DNA of 64,000 nt from Hydrogenophaga sp. SL48 (GCF_021729865.1 NZ_CP063400.1:3472001-3536000); one strand, 5' to 3'; shown: positions 1 to 8,254, counted from the stretch's first letter. A program made the numbers and translations. The notes: generated by a model not told the origin, from the sequence alone.

Positions 1-315
1 GAACACCACCAGCAGCCACGCCACGCTGTTGTAGCGGCGGACCTTCAGCAGCCCCCAGGACAGCGCGCCCATGACCGCCAGCACCAGCGTCATCATGCTG
101 TCCGCCGTGGCGGGCACGCCCGTGAAGCGATCCACCGCGAACAAGCCCAGCCCCAGTGCCGCCGTCATCCAGGACAGCCGCATGGCCATCTTCGCGCGCG
201 CGGCCACGATGGACGGTGGCTCGGGCCACAGCGGTGCATGGGAAAGGCTCGACAGATCGATCAAGGCAGCGGTCGGTGAATGTCCATGGCGTTCGGAAAA
301 TCCTCCCGGGGTCAT
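1..315 (-). CDS. Membrane protein, N-terminal part, cut by the window edge
   Basis: An open reading frame runs leftward from an ATG at 315 to base 1 without a stop, so only the first 105 residues are present. A soluble N-terminal stretch of about 48 residues is followed by hydrophobic segments near residues 49-67 and 74-92 and the start of a third at the edge. GC-rich third positions from about residue 17 support coding. The layout would fit a membrane sensor such as an N-terminally anchored diguanylate cyclase, but no catalytic domain is visible and I do not assign a function. Later in-frame starts (TTG 264, ATG 189) are possible because no strong ribosome binding site precedes 315. Confidence 0.5.
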   Translation of the reverse strand, partial: MTPGGFSERHGHSPTAALIDLSSLSHAPLWPEPPSIVAARAKMAMRLSWMTAALGLGLFAVDRFTGVPATADSMMTLVLAVMGALSWGLLKVRRYNSVAWLLVVF

Positions 316-493
316 TCCCGAGGCGTGCAGCATAACCGCGCGCAGGCCGCATCTGCGCCTTGTGTCCGGCGGCACGATTTCCTGTCAGCCACCCCACCAC
401 CCGAGAGGAGCCACCACCATGCTCAAGGCATTCGCCTCCCAGACCATGGCCTCAACGATCTCTTCACCAGGGACATCCACACCTGAAGCGAAA

Positions 494-572
494 CACCCCC
501 GCAGCGCTTCGCGCCACCCCCAACGGACGGCACTGGCCGTCCGGCAAAGCCGGCCCGGCAGCGCCTGTGCCG
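494..572. repeat. Dispersed intergenic palindromic repeat, copy 1
   Basis: It contains the blocks CCCCCGCAGCGCTTCGCG, GGCACTGGCCGT and CGGCAAAGCCGGCCCGGC, which recur in most longer gaps of this window. The core CCGGCAAAGCCGG can form a hairpin. No open reading frame is associated. Confidence 0.7.
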
Positions 573-614
573 CACCGTGGCAGGCGGCTGGACGACGCGC
601 CCCAAGCGCCCAAG

Positions 615-650
615 AAAAAAGGCCTCGAAACCGAAGTTCCGAAGCCTTTT
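615..650 (-). terminator. Rho-independent terminator of the RRM gene
   Basis: Read on the minus strand, AAAAGGC and GCCTTTT form the outer stem. The inner stem closes on a C(TTCG)G tetraloop, and a run of six T residues follows. It lies 43 bases after the stop codon of the RRM gene, so it almost certainly ends that transcript. Confidence 0.85.
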
Positions 651-654
651 GGCT

Positions 655-677
655 GGTCTCAGCGCGGGGCTGAGACC
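655..677 (-). repeat. Perfect hairpin between the RRM stop codon and its terminator
   Basis: GGTCTCAG (655-662) and CTGAGACC (670-677) are perfect 8-base arms around a 7-base loop. It lies in the 3' untranslated part of the RRM mRNA, just before the terminator. It could stabilise the message; no T run follows, so it is not itself a typical terminator. Confidence 0.6.
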
Positions 678-693
678 GTCAGGTGCGCAGGGC

Positions 694-1098
694 TCAGTAG
701 CCGCCGCGACCACCACCGCCACCGCCGTAGCCGCCGCGATCGCCGCCACCGCCGTAGCCGCCACCACCGGAGCGATCGCCGCCACCGCCGTAACCACCGC
801 CGCCGCCCGAACGGTCACCGCCGTAGCCGCCGGTGCGGGGAGGACGTGCTTCCATCGGACGGGCTTCGTTCACCGTGACACTGCGGCCACCCAGCGACTG
901 ACCGTTCATGCCCTTGATGGCGGCTTGTGCCTCGGCATCGCTGCCCATTTCGACAAAACCAAAGCCCTTGGAGCGACCGGTGTCGCGTTCCATCATGACC
1001 TTGGCGCTGGTGACCGAGCCGAACTCGCTGAAGGACTGTTGCAGGTCTTCGTCACGGACGGTGTACGGCAGGTTGCCGACGTAAAGTTTATTGCCCAT
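694..1098 (-). CDS. Glycine-rich RNA-binding protein with one RRM domain
   Basis: A 134-aa protein with a single RNA recognition motif. RNP2 is LYVGNL at residues 5-10 and RNP1 is KGFGFVEM at 44-51. The tail from about residue 89 is almost only Gly with Tyr, Arg and Asp (GGYGG and GGGGDR type repeats). Bacterial proteins of this type bind single-stranded RNA and are often induced by cold; the Gly/Arg/Tyr tail resembles disordered RNA-chaperone regions. The ATG at 1098 is preferred because GGAG lies 6 bases upstream; an in-frame TTG at 1110 overlaps that site. The gene is monocistronic, ending in the terminator at 615-650. Confidence 0.93.
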   Translation of the reverse strand: MGNKLYVGNLPYTVRDEDLQQSFSEFGSVTSAKVMMERDTGRSKGFGFVEMGSDAEAQAAIKGMNGQSLGGRSVTVNEARPMEARPPRTGGYGGDRSGGGGGYGGGGDRSGGGGYGGGGDRGGYGGGGGGRGGY

Positions 1099-1311
1099 AG
1101 GGGACTCCAAAAAAACAGAAACACAAAAGCGATGGGGTCCCGAAAGCTCAACAAACCCGAGAGTGCCGCCGTAGCGCGCGAAACTGACCGATCACCTTGA
1201 AAATGCGCGGACTCGATGGCCAGCGCGGAGTGCATTATGGCCCCCCGGGCGGCGAATGGTCTGTTTTTTTGTGTTGGGAGGTGAATAGGTCACCCCGGGC
1301 GGGACCTGTGG

Positions 1312-1656
1312 CTACAGCGACTCGCCCTCAGCCCCACCCAGCGCCGCCTGCTTGCGGCTCACGTGGTAGGCCGTCATCACCTGCGCGGCGATCAAATCCA
1401 GACTCGGGCGGGCGATGCCCTGTTTGTCGGTCCACACCTTGGGTGTCAGCGCGCCCGAGAGCGTGAGCGCCTCGCCATCGGCCAGCGCCAGCAGCGCCGC
1501 GCAGGGCGCTTCGTCGAACGCGATCACGTTGACGATGAACTCCTCGTCCATCTTGTTGCGCGCCAGCACGCGCGCCACGATGTAGGTGCGGCCCGCCTTG
1601 TCCACGCGGCGGGAGGCGTCGCCCATCAGGCGGCCGGCAATGAGTCCGTCGATCAT
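1312..1656 (-). CDS. Single-stranded DNA-binding protein-like (OB fold)
   Basis: A 114-aa protein resembling the OB-fold half of SSB/PriB-type proteins: it opens with MIDGLIAGRLMGDA and has alternating beta-like segments (TYIVARVLARN, FIVNVIAFDE, LTLSGALTPKVWTDKQG). It lacks the acidic DDDIPF-type C-terminal tip of housekeeping SSB and is shorter, so it is likely an accessory single-strand binding protein. Its ATG overlaps the stop of the upstream gene by four bases (ATGA), so the two are translationally coupled. Family membership is fairly clear; the role is inferred. Confidence 0.75.
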   Translation of the reverse strand: MIDGLIAGRLMGDASRRVDKAGRTYIVARVLARNKMDEEFIVNVIAFDEAPCAALLALADGEALTLSGALTPKVWTDKQGIARPSLDLIAAQVMTAYHVSRKQAALGGAEGESL

Positions 1657-2132
1657 GAGCGCGGCTTTTCGAAACCCGAGACCACCCAGGCCTCGGCGCT
1701 GTTTGCGTTGAGCTTGAAGGTCGGCGGCGCGGACACCAGCGTCAGCTCTTCGTCGAATTCATTCAGCGCCCGCAGGGTGGCGGTGGCGCCCTCTTCGTCG
1801 GGCACGATGGCCAGCTCCACGCGGATGCGCTGGCCACCCACCGTGATGCTCACGCTCTTGTTCAGCTCGGCGTGGCGCTGCTGTTCCGAGCGGCGGATCA
1901 CCTCCTTGGCCGTCTTCACCAGCGTGTTGAACGCACTGGTGTCCAGCGGCTTGGGGTCCTTTTTGTTGCGCCCCATGGTCCAGGGGCCCACCAGCGCGGG
2001 CTCGACCTGGCCGTCCAGAAACATGGCCACCGCCCAGCCATCGTCGTCTTCGTTCTTGATCACGCGAGCGGTCCAGTGCTCGTCGCTCCACACGCGGTCT
2101 TCGTGGATCGGGTCTTGGGTGTCTTGGGTCAT
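1653..2132 (-). CDS. Conserved hypothetical protein, coupled to the SSB-like gene
   Basis: A 159-aa acidic, soluble protein that starts MTQDTQDPIHEDRVWSDEHW and has no signal peptide or membrane segment. It looks like one small alpha/beta domain (WAVAMFLDGQVEPALVGPW; SITVGGQRIRVELAIVPDEE). I do not recognise a characterised family. The four-base overlap with the SSB-like gene suggests a shared role in DNA metabolism, which is inference from context only. The start ATG at 2132 was chosen over a much longer antisense-rich extension that would run through the neighbouring oxidoreductase. Confidence 0.75.
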   Translation of the reverse strand: MTQDTQDPIHEDRVWSDEHWTARVIKNEDDDGWAVAMFLDGQVEPALVGPWTMGRNKKDPKPLDTSAFNTLVKTAKEVIRRSEQQRHAELNKSVSITVGGQRIRVELAIVPDEEGATATLRALNEFDEELTLVSAPPTFKLNANSAEAWVVSGFEKPRS

Positions 2133-2167
2133 GGGGAGATGGTACGCGGTGAGCGCGCCCGCCCCCT

Positions 2168-3178
2168 TCAGGCGTGTGCCCCTTGCACCGGCATGGGCAC
2201 GCCATCCGGCGGCAGGCAACCCAGACCCACCAGCGTGGCCTCCACCGCTTCGTCCAGCGGGGTGTGCGGTTCGTGGCCCAGCTGCTGCACCAGCCGGCGG
2301 TTGTCCAGACGCACCGGCTGTTGCCACAGGTAGCGCATGCCCAGCAGTTCGCGGAAGGTGGTCACGAAGGGCGAGGCCAGTTGCACCAGCCACCAGGGAA
2401 ACGGCCGCATGGCCGGCACTGCGCCACCCCGGCGCACCACGGCGCGCTGCACGGCCTCGGCCAGGGCGGTGCCCGTGGCGTCCCAGTGGCCCGCCATGTG
2501 GAAGCTGGCGAAGGCCGGTAGGGTGTCGCGGCGGTCCAGCAGCTCGGCCATGGTGCGGGCCACGTCGGGCAGGTAGGCGAACTGGTGGCCCACGCCGGCA
2601 GCGGCCGGGGTGTTCACGCTGCGCACCGCGCGCCCGGGCTTGACCATGCCCTGGCTGAACCAGTTGTTGCCCGCGCGGGGGCCGAAGAAATCGCCGGCGC
2701 GCACCACGATGACCTTCATGCGACCCGCCTGTGCGGCGCTGGCCAGGCGCTGCTCCAGTTCCACGCGAATGCGGCCCTTGGGGGTGTGGGCGTTCTGCGG
2801 CGCGTCTTCGGCAATCAGCGGGAACGCGTCGGGCCCGTGGTTGTAGACCGTGCCCGGCAGCACCACCGTGGCGCCCTGGGCCTGCGCGGCCGCAATGGTG
2901 TTGTCGATCATGGGCAGCACCCACTCGGCCCAGCGGCGGTAGCCGGGCGGGTTCACCGCGTGCACGATGACCGAGCAGCCCTGCGCTGCGGCCATCACGT
3001 CGGCCGCCTGCAGCGCGTCGCCCTCTACCCATTCGATGCCACCCTGCTCGAGACGCGCCACCCCCAGCCCGCGCTTCATGGCGCGAACCCGCCAGCCCCG
3101 CGCCAGCAGCAGGCGGGCCATTTCCCCGCCGATGCCGCCGCTGGCACCGAGCACCAAGACCGTTGATGAATCCGACAT
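2168..3178 (-). CDS. NAD(P)-dependent epimerase/dehydratase-type oxidoreductase
   Basis: A 336-aa atypical short-chain dehydrogenase. The Rossmann motif GASGGIGGEMA lies near residues 10-20, followed by the sugar-epimerase-like pattern IVHAVNPPGYRRW and the stretch LPGTVYNHGP, where Y stands in place of the usual YxxxK triad; the later RVELEQRL helix may carry other catalytic residues. AGGAG lies 7 bases before the ATG at 3178. It is divergent from the LysR gene at 3285, the usual layout for a regulator and its target. The substrate cannot be told from sequence. Confidence 0.85.
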   Translation of the reverse strand: MSDSSTVLVLGASGGIGGEMARLLLARGWRVRAMKRGLGVARLEQGGIEWVEGDALQAADVMAAAQGCSVIVHAVNPPGYRRWAEWVLPMIDNTIAAAQAQGATVVLPGTVYNHGPDAFPLIAEDAPQNAHTPKGRIRVELEQRLASAAQAGRMKVIVVRAGDFFGPRAGNNWFSQGMVKPGRAVRSVNTPAAAGVGHQFAYLPDVARTMAELLDRRDTLPAFASFHMAGHWDATGTALAEAVQRAVVRRGGAVPAMRPFPWWLVQLASPFVTTFRELLGMRYLWQQPVRLDNRRLVQQLGHEPHTPLDEAVEATLVGLGCLPPDGVPMPVQGAHA

Positions 3179-3236
3179 GAAAAACTCCTGAAAAAGTGGT
3201 GATGGGGCAGTGATGGGGTTATGGTCGGCGTTTCGC

Positions 3237-3255
3237 GGGCAAAAAGAAATTGCCC
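3237..3255. promoter_or_regulatory. Inverted repeat, probable LysR operator
   Basis: GGGCAA-N7-TTGCCC lies in the 106-bp gap between the divergent oxidoreductase and LysR genes. The spacing is of the size LysR-type proteins bind as dimers. Binding is inferred from position and symmetry. Confidence 0.4.
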
Positions 3256-3284
3256 AAGCCTGAACAGCCGCTATACGTTTTTTG

Positions 3285-4172
3285 ATGGACAAGACCATTG
3301 GATGGGAGCTGTACCGCTCGTTGCTGGCGGTGCTGGAAGAAGGCTCGCTCTCCGGCGCGGCGCGGGCGCTGGGCCTCACGCAGCCCACGGTGGGCCGCCA
3401 TGTGGCGCTGCTCGAAGCCGCGCTGGGCACCACCCTGTTCACGCGCTCGCAGGCCGGCCTGCTGCCCACCGAAGCCGCGCTCACGCTGCGCGACGGCGCT
3501 GAAGCCATGCACAACATGGCGGCCTCGCTGGAGCGCAGCGCGCGCAGCCTGGGCGAAGGCGTGCGTGGCACGGTGCGCATCTCCGCCAGCGAAGTGATGG
3601 GCGTGGAGGTGTTGCCGCCCCTGCTGGCTGCGCTGCAGGCGCAACACCCGGAACTGCGCGTCGAGCTGGTGACCAGCAACGCCCTGCAAGACCTGGTGCG
3701 CCGCGAGGTGGACATCGCCGTGCGCATGACCCCGCCCCAGCAAGACGTGCTGCTCGCCACCCGCGTGGGCGACGTGGAGCTGGGCCTGCACGCCCACCGC
3801 AGCTACCTCGAACGCCATGGCCAGCCCGCGTCGGTGGCCGATCTGGCCCACCATGTGCTGATCGGCTTCGACCGCGAGACCCCGTTCCTGCGCAGCGCCG
3901 CCACCAAGCTGCCGATCTGGCAACGCGACAACTTCCACTGGCGCTGCGACAGCGATCTGGCCCAGCTGGCCCTGCTGCGCGCCGGCGCCGGCATCGGCGT
4001 GTGCCAGACCGCCCTCGCCCGCCGCGACCCGAACCTGGTGCGCGTGCTGCCCACGCGGCTGTCCATGAAGCTGACCACCTGGGTGGCCATGCACGAAGGC
4101 CTGCGCAACAGCCCGCGTTGCAAGGCGGCGTTTGATGCGCTGGTGAAGGGCTTGCGGCGGTATGTGAAGTGA
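3285..4172 (+). CDS. LysR-family transcriptional regulator
   Basis: A 295-aa regulator with an N-terminal winged helix-turn-helix (about residues 18-60, containing GSLSGAARALGLTQPTVGRH) and a C-terminal periplasmic-binding-like effector domain. It resembles LysR members next to NAD-dependent epimerase-type oxidoreductases and probably controls the divergent gene at 2168-3178. The ATG at 3285 is preferred to the TTG one codon earlier. The effector is unknown. Confidence 0.92.
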   Translation: MDKTIGWELYRSLLAVLEEGSLSGAARALGLTQPTVGRHVALLEAALGTTLFTRSQAGLLPTEAALTLRDGAEAMHNMAASLERSARSLGEGVRGTVRISASEVMGVEVLPPLLAALQAQHPELRVELVTSNALQDLVRREVDIAVRMTPPQQDVLLATRVGDVELGLHAHRSYLERHGQPASVADLAHHVLIGFDRETPFLRSAATKLPIWQRDNFHWRCDSDLAQLALLRAGAGIGVCQTALARRDPNLVRVLPTRLSMKLTTWVAMHEGLRNSPRCKAAFDALVKGLRRYVK

Positions 4173-4231
4173 AGCGCCGGCCTTGCCCAACCCTCGCCTG
4201 TCTGGCACAACGAAGCACACCGCAGCCCCCC

Positions 4232-4876
4232 ATGACCCCCACCCCGCTGCTCTACACCTACCGGCGCTGCCCCTACGCCATGCGCGCACGGATGGCCTTG
4301 TTGCAGGCGGGCGTGGCGTTTGATGCGTTCGAGATCGTGTTGCGCGACAAACCCGCGGAGATGCTGGCCCTCTCACCCAAGGGCACGGTGCCCGTGCTGC
4401 GGCTGCCAGACGGGCAGGTGCTGGAACAGAGCCTGGACATCATGCGCTGGGCCTTTGTGGAAACCGGCGACGTCGAGGGCTGGTGGGCGCGTGCGCAAAG
4501 CGCCGCGAACCTCGAGCTGCTGGCGGTCTGCGATGGCGCGTTCAAACACCATCTGGACCGCTACAAATACCCCGAGCGCTTCGATGGCGTGGATTCCAGA
4601 GCGCATCACCGCGAGCAGGCGGTGGACGTGCTGTTGAAGCCGCTGAACGCGCAGCTGCAAAGCACCGGCCAGCTGGCCGGCCAAACTCCATGCGCCACCG
4701 ACATCGCCATCTTTCCGTTCGTGCGACAGTTCGCTGCGGTGGAGCCAGGGTGGTTGGAGGCGCACCCCTTGTCAGCCCTCAAGGGCTGGTTGAGCGGGTG
4801 GCGGTCACACGCCCTGTTCAACACCGCCATGACCAAACTGCCCGCCCAGCAGACGACCACTTTCCCTACGGCGTGA
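4232..4876 (+). CDS. Glutathione S-transferase family protein
   Basis: A 214-aa protein with an N-terminal thioredoxin fold. The motif CPYA at residues 13-16 resembles glutaredoxin-like GSTs, and GTVPVLRLPDG is the cis-proline/glutathione-binding stretch. An all-alpha C-terminal domain follows and contains the TDIAIFPFVRQF helix. The Cys in the active-site position suggests thiol transfer or dehalogenase-like chemistry rather than classic conjugation. The start is the ATG at 4232, about 60 bases after the LysR stop. Confidence 0.88.
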   Translation: MTPTPLLYTYRRCPYAMRARMALLQAGVAFDAFEIVLRDKPAEMLALSPKGTVPVLRLPDGQVLEQSLDIMRWAFVETGDVEGWWARAQSAANLELLAVCDGAFKHHLDRYKYPERFDGVDSRAHHREQAVDVLLKPLNAQLQSTGQLAGQTPCATDIAIFPFVRQFAAVEPGWLEAHPLSALKGWLSGWRSHALFNTAMTKLPAQQTTTFPTA

Positions 4877-4885
4877 AGCGGTCGC

Positions 4886-5128
4886 TCAGACCACCGGACC
4901 GAACAGGCCGGTGCGCCACAACACCTCGCGCTCGGCACCACTCAGACCCTGCAGCTCCTCCCCCGGCCGGGCCAGCACCCGGCGGTGGCCCACCGGGAGG
5001 CTGAGCGCCCGGGCGCCGTTGAAACGCAGGCGCTCGGGCATCACCGCCGTGACCGCCGGCGGTGGAGCCGAACCCGCAGCGGCCCAGCGGTCGGGCATGG
5101 TCACCGGGGGTCTTTGACAGCAGCTCAT
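4886..5128 (-). CDS. Small hypothetical protein, third gene of the 722-aa/DUF1360 cassette
   Basis: An 80-aa protein with no recognised domain. It has a Pro/Ala-rich first third and a charged second half (GHRRVLARPGEELQGLSGAE). Its ATG overlaps the stop of the DUF1360-type gene by four bases (TCATGA), strong evidence of coupled translation and of its being real. The function is unknown; it could be a partner or adaptor of the other two products. Confidence 0.65.
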   Translation of the reverse strand: MSCCQRPPVTMPDRWAAAGSAPPPAVTAVMPERLRFNGARALSLPVGHRRVLARPGEELQGLSGAEREVLWRTGLFGPVV

Positions 5129-5430
5129 GATCGTTCTCCCACAGCCAGTTCCATCGCGCTCGCACCGCCGGCCAAGGCCAGCCACAGCAGCAAGCCCCCC
5201 ACCCAGCCGGGCGCCAGCAGGGCCGCGGGCGGCATCGCCAGCCAGACACCGAGACAGTGCACACAGGCCAGGCCATCGGCCAGCGGCGTGCCGGCCGCGG
5301 CGACGTGCAAGCGAGAGACGAGGTCGAACGGACCCCGCTCGAGCGCCACCAGCCGGGCCAGGCGCCACACGGCCAGCACCGAGAGCACCGCTTCAAACCA
5401 CGGTGGCTCCGGGCCGAAGCCGAGTTCCAT
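5125..5430 (-). CDS. DUF1360-like small membrane-associated protein
   Basis: A 101-aa protein with the arrangement AVWRLARLVALERGPFD (residues 20-36) followed by CVHCLGVWLA (56-65) and a hydrophobic C-terminal helix. This pattern of WRL, ERGPFD and paired Cys before a tryptophan is what I recall for DUF1360 proteins, which occur in spore-formers, phages and proteobacteria with no firm function. It lies 8 bases after the 722-aa gene and overlaps the 80-aa gene, so all three form one operon. The family call is from pattern memory. Confidence 0.72.
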   Translation of the reverse strand: MELGFGPEPPWFEAVLSVLAVWRLARLVALERGPFDLVSRLHVAAAGTPLADGLACVHCLGVWLAMPPAALLAPGWVGGLLLWLALAGGASAMELAVGERS

Positions 5431-5438
5431 GCGCAGAC

Positions 5439-7607
5439 TCAGTCGGCGTTGAACACCGCGAACACGCGGCTCGTGTCCTGGTACACGCGCATCGCCTCGT
5501 ACTCGAAGGCCGGTGTCGGCGGCGCCATGACCTCGTTGGTGTCGAAGGCACGCGACACGCTGCGGGCAAAGAAGCCGTAGGTGCCCTGGGCTGCATTGGC
5601 CGGCAGCGTGTACACCGCCTGCATCAGCCCGCCCTGGTCGCCCACCGAGGTGTGCCAGTGTTCGAAGCCCAGCGGCCCGTCGCCGCCGCCCACGCCGCTG
5701 GTGCGCACCATGCCCACGTTGCCGCAGACCGTCGGGTGGAAGTAGGCGTTGCGGAAGTGCTCGCTGTGCACGTCCATCGTGACCCGGAACTCCACCGCCA
5801 CCGCCGAGGCACCACGGCGCACCACCGGGCAGTTGCCGCCGATGGGCAGCCAGTCGCTGTCGCCGGCCTTGCGCCACGCGATGTCGAACACGAACCCCGG
5901 CGCGTGGTTGTCCACCGCCATCAACACCGGCGCCGCGCTCGACAGCACATTGCCGGGCGGCGTGCCCACCTGCAGCACCAGCTCGTAGGTGCCATCGGGA
6001 TAGGCGCCACCCGTGGGCCAGTCGAGCAGCAGCTGTTCGCTGGGCAGCCAGCTGTTGGGCCCGGCGGGCAGGTTGATCGGGTACCAGCCGTTGGCGTCGC
6101 TGGTGGGCGCGTGCCACTCACCCACGCCGGCGCCATTGAGCCGATAGAGCCACCAGCTCACGCCCACAAACGGCGTCTGCGGGCCAAAGGCTGCGCTGCC
6201 CGGCGCGCGGTGGCGGTACAGCACGCGGTAGTGCGTGGCCCCCGGGTGCGTGCGGTGGCAGCCCAGCAGCGACAGCTTGCCGTGGGCCGGGGAGCGAGCC
6301 GCCGGGTTGGGCAGCGCATCGGCGCTGGTGCCCGAGGGGTGCGGGCGGTTGGTGCGCAGGTTGTAGCCCGTGGCGCCATCGAAGGTGCTCGGGTCGCCGG
6401 TGAGCGGCAAGCGCCCGGCCATGACAATGGCGGGCGCGTTGCCGCAAGGGATTTGCGCGTCGGGCAAACAGTCGGGCGCCACACGGGCGCTCGGGTCCGC
6501 CTCCAGCGTCACGAAGGGCAGGTTGCCGGCGTTCCAGCGCACGTCGAAGTGGCTCTCGCCGTAGATCACCTCTTCCACGCCGTCGCCGTTCACGTCCTGC
6601 AGCACGCGGAAGGTGATGTCGGGCACGTCGATGATGGGCACCCACTCCGGCATGCGCACGTTCACACACCGCCGCATCGGGCCGATCCAGCGCCTAGGGT
6701 CAAAGCCTTCGAATCCTTTTGGGTCCAGCTTCAGCTGCGCGGCCACGCTGTCCAGCGCCACGCGCGACAGCCCGTCCTTCTTGTCCGTGTCGGCCAGGAA
6801 GTCGGCAGGCAGCGGCGGCGCCATGCGCAGCGCGGCCGGTGCGTCCAGCGCCTGGTCGAGCGCCGAGGTGTCTTCGCCAAAGGCGCTGCCCGGCATGGTT
6901 TCGAAGCGAGCCAGGGCCTCGGCCGCACGCGAGTCGCTCATCAGCGCGCTGCGACGCAGCGCCGCAAAGTCGGGCGCCGGGTCCGGCCCGGGGACGGGAC
7001 CTCGCGGGTCGCGCTCGGTGAGCACCGGCATGCGCTCACGCAGATCGTCCAGCAGTTCGCGCCAGTTCGGGCGCTCGAACAGCACCGGAAAACACAGCCG
7101 CAGCGTGCGCCAGCGCAGCACCCAGTCGATGTCGAAGCGCGGAATCCAGACACAGAAGTTGCCGCACGCGTCCGTCTTCACGGTGGCGATCACCTCGCGC
7201 CGGCATTTGAAAGGGAACAGCCAGCTCCACTGTGAACCCATGGGGTGGTAGGCGAACAGCGAGCAGTCGGTGTCTTCCACCTGCACGGTGGCCAGCGGCA
7301 CAGGCATCACGCGGCCCGTGGTCGCGTCGGTGCGCACCACCTTGCCGCACACCCGCTGCATGAAGAGCCAGCGCGGGTCCAGCACATGGCCCAGCCTGGC
7401 CTTCAGCTCGGCCATCGGCTGACCGGCCAGGCGTTTGACCGGTGTGCCGCTCAATGCCGCCAGTCGCGCGGCGCCGAGCTTGCCGATGACCGCTGATTCC
7501 ACGGCATCAAAATCGGCGGACAGACGCGCCGCTGCGGCGGCGGCGCGATCGGTCGAAGGGGTGGTGGGGGCATTGCTGTCCGCACCCGGGTTGGGTGTTT
7601 TGGCCAT
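5439..7607 (-). CDS. Large protein of unknown function (722 aa), first gene of a three-gene cassette
   Basis: A soluble 722-aa protein without signal peptide or membrane helices. Residues about 85-165 look like a transthyretin/carboxypeptidase-regulatory-type beta domain (ATVQVEDTDCSLF, ATVKTDACGNFCVWIPRF). Residues 338-343 read DVNGDG, a calcium-loop-like motif followed by EEV. The C-terminal half is beta-rich with scattered Cys and many Trp/Tyr, consistent with Ig-like or carbohydrate-binding-like modules. GAGGAG stands 5 bases before the ATG at 7607. No enzymatic motif is recognised. Two dyad-containing direct repeats lie about 100 bases upstream of the start. Because the protein appears cytoplasmic, its many beta domains are odd. 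Confidence 0.8.
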   Translation of the reverse strand: MAKTPNPGADSNAPTTPSTDRAAAAAARLSADFDAVESAVIGKLGAARLAALSGTPVKRLAGQPMAELKARLGHVLDPRWLFMQRVCGKVVRTDATTGRVMPVPLATVQVEDTDCSLFAYHPMGSQWSWLFPFKCRREVIATVKTDACGNFCVWIPRFDIDWVLRWRTLRLCFPVLFERPNWRELLDDLRERMPVLTERDPRGPVPGPDPAPDFAALRRSALMSDSRAAEALARFETMPGSAFGEDTSALDQALDAPAALRMAPPLPADFLADTDKKDGLSRVALDSVAAQLKLDPKGFEGFDPRRWIGPMRRCVNVRMPEWVPIIDVPDITFRVLQDVNGDGVEEVIYGESHFDVRWNAGNLPFVTLEADPSARVAPDCLPDAQIPCGNAPAIVMAGRLPLTGDPSTFDGATGYNLRTNRPHPSGTSADALPNPAARSPAHGKLSLLGCHRTHPGATHYRVLYRHRAPGSAAFGPQTPFVGVSWWLYRLNGAGVGEWHAPTSDANGWYPINLPAGPNSWLPSEQLLLDWPTGGAYPDGTYELVLQVGTPPGNVLSSAAPVLMAVDNHAPGFVFDIAWRKAGDSDWLPIGGNCPVVRRGASAVAVEFRVTMDVHSEHFRNAYFHPTVCGNVGMVRTSGVGGGDGPLGFEHWHTSVGDQGGLMQAVYTLPANAAQGTYGFFARSVSRAFDTNEVMAPPTPAFEYEAMRVYQDTSRVFAVFNAD

Positions 7608-7706
7608 GGCGACTCCTCGGTGATGGGGGTGGGAGATCGGTCCGCAGACGCCGGGTGCGTCGTGGGAAACGAGCGCCTTCAGTGTGCGAGTCATCGGCGT
7701 TGGCGG

Positions 7707-7748
7707 CATCCCCCACATGGGAGAGCGTCATCCCCTGCATGGGAGAGC
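7707..7748. promoter_or_regulatory. Two 20-bp direct repeats, candidate operator of the 722-aa cassette
   Basis: Copies at 7707-7726 and 7729-7748 match at 18 of 20 positions with a period of 22 bp, two helical turns. Each contains the dyad TCCC-N6-GGGA on the minus strand. They lie 100-141 bases upstream of the ATG at 7607. Such an arrangement suggests two regulator dimers on one DNA face; the regulator is not identified. Confidence 0.5.
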
Positions 7749-8163
7749 CATTGGGGTTCTTGGCGGGGTTTTACAGACGGATACAGAGCGGACTGTGCGC
7801 TCGCGGATGCAGCGATGGAATTTGAGCCGTGCGTCGATGCCGGGTGCGCCCGCCTTTGACCGTGACATGGACCCGCGCACCGACCACGGCGGGTCCTTGA
7901 AGCCACTCGCCCACGAGGGCATCTTTGGCAATGCCGTCCATTCCGGCGGACTCAAGACACCCTGGGAACGCCGGAATACACCCGGACAAGGCACCGCGGT
8001 CGGTGCGGCTGGTGGCACCACCCTTGCTGGAGGGTGTTCGCGGCCGCTGTTTCGAGAAGTGCAACGAGGCGCTGGCGGTGGAACGACGCCCGGGGGACAT
8101 GACGCCGGGCCGGGCCAGGCCGGGCAATGCTGCGAACACACAGACCAACTTGTGGACCACCCA

Positions 8164-8190
8164 TGTCACAAAACGCCGGCCACAAACGTC
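8164..8190 (+). promoter_or_regulatory. ECF41-type promoter of the sigma factor gene (autoregulation)
   Basis: TGTCACA (8164-8170), 16 bases, then CGTC (8187-8190). This is exactly the -35/-10 pair I know for ECF41 sigma factors, with the right spacing, and it lies 64 bases before the sigma factor start. The same motif recurs before the downstream gene. Confidence 0.85.
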
Positions 8191-8254
8191 TGATGCAGCA
8201 AACAGCTTTGCGACCCCACTTCCCACCCGACCATCATGTAAGGTTGACGCCACC

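Larger units (their letters stand above)
316..693. other. Intergenic region with repeat and terminator
   Basis: No convincing gene lies here. The stretch holds one copy of the dispersed Comamonadaceae-type repeat (494-572), the terminator of the RRM gene (615-650) and a further perfect hairpin (655-677). Short frames crossing it on the plus strand are low-complexity shadows of the repeat and of the glycine-rich gene. Confidence 0.6.
7608..8254. other. Long divergent intergenic region with regulatory sites
   Basis: I find no supported gene in these 647 bases; the frames here have atypical composition and no homology I recognise. The region holds the paired direct repeats (7707-7748) before the 722-aa gene and the ECF41-type promoter (8164-8190) before the sigma factor gene. 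The middle (about 7760-8150) shows nothing I can name. Confidence 0.55.

Noticed and set aside
5127-7235. 702-codon plus-strand frame opposite the 722-aa gene
   Set aside because: Arg/His/Val-rich translation without domains; the minus-strand gene has a good ribosome binding site and operon partners.
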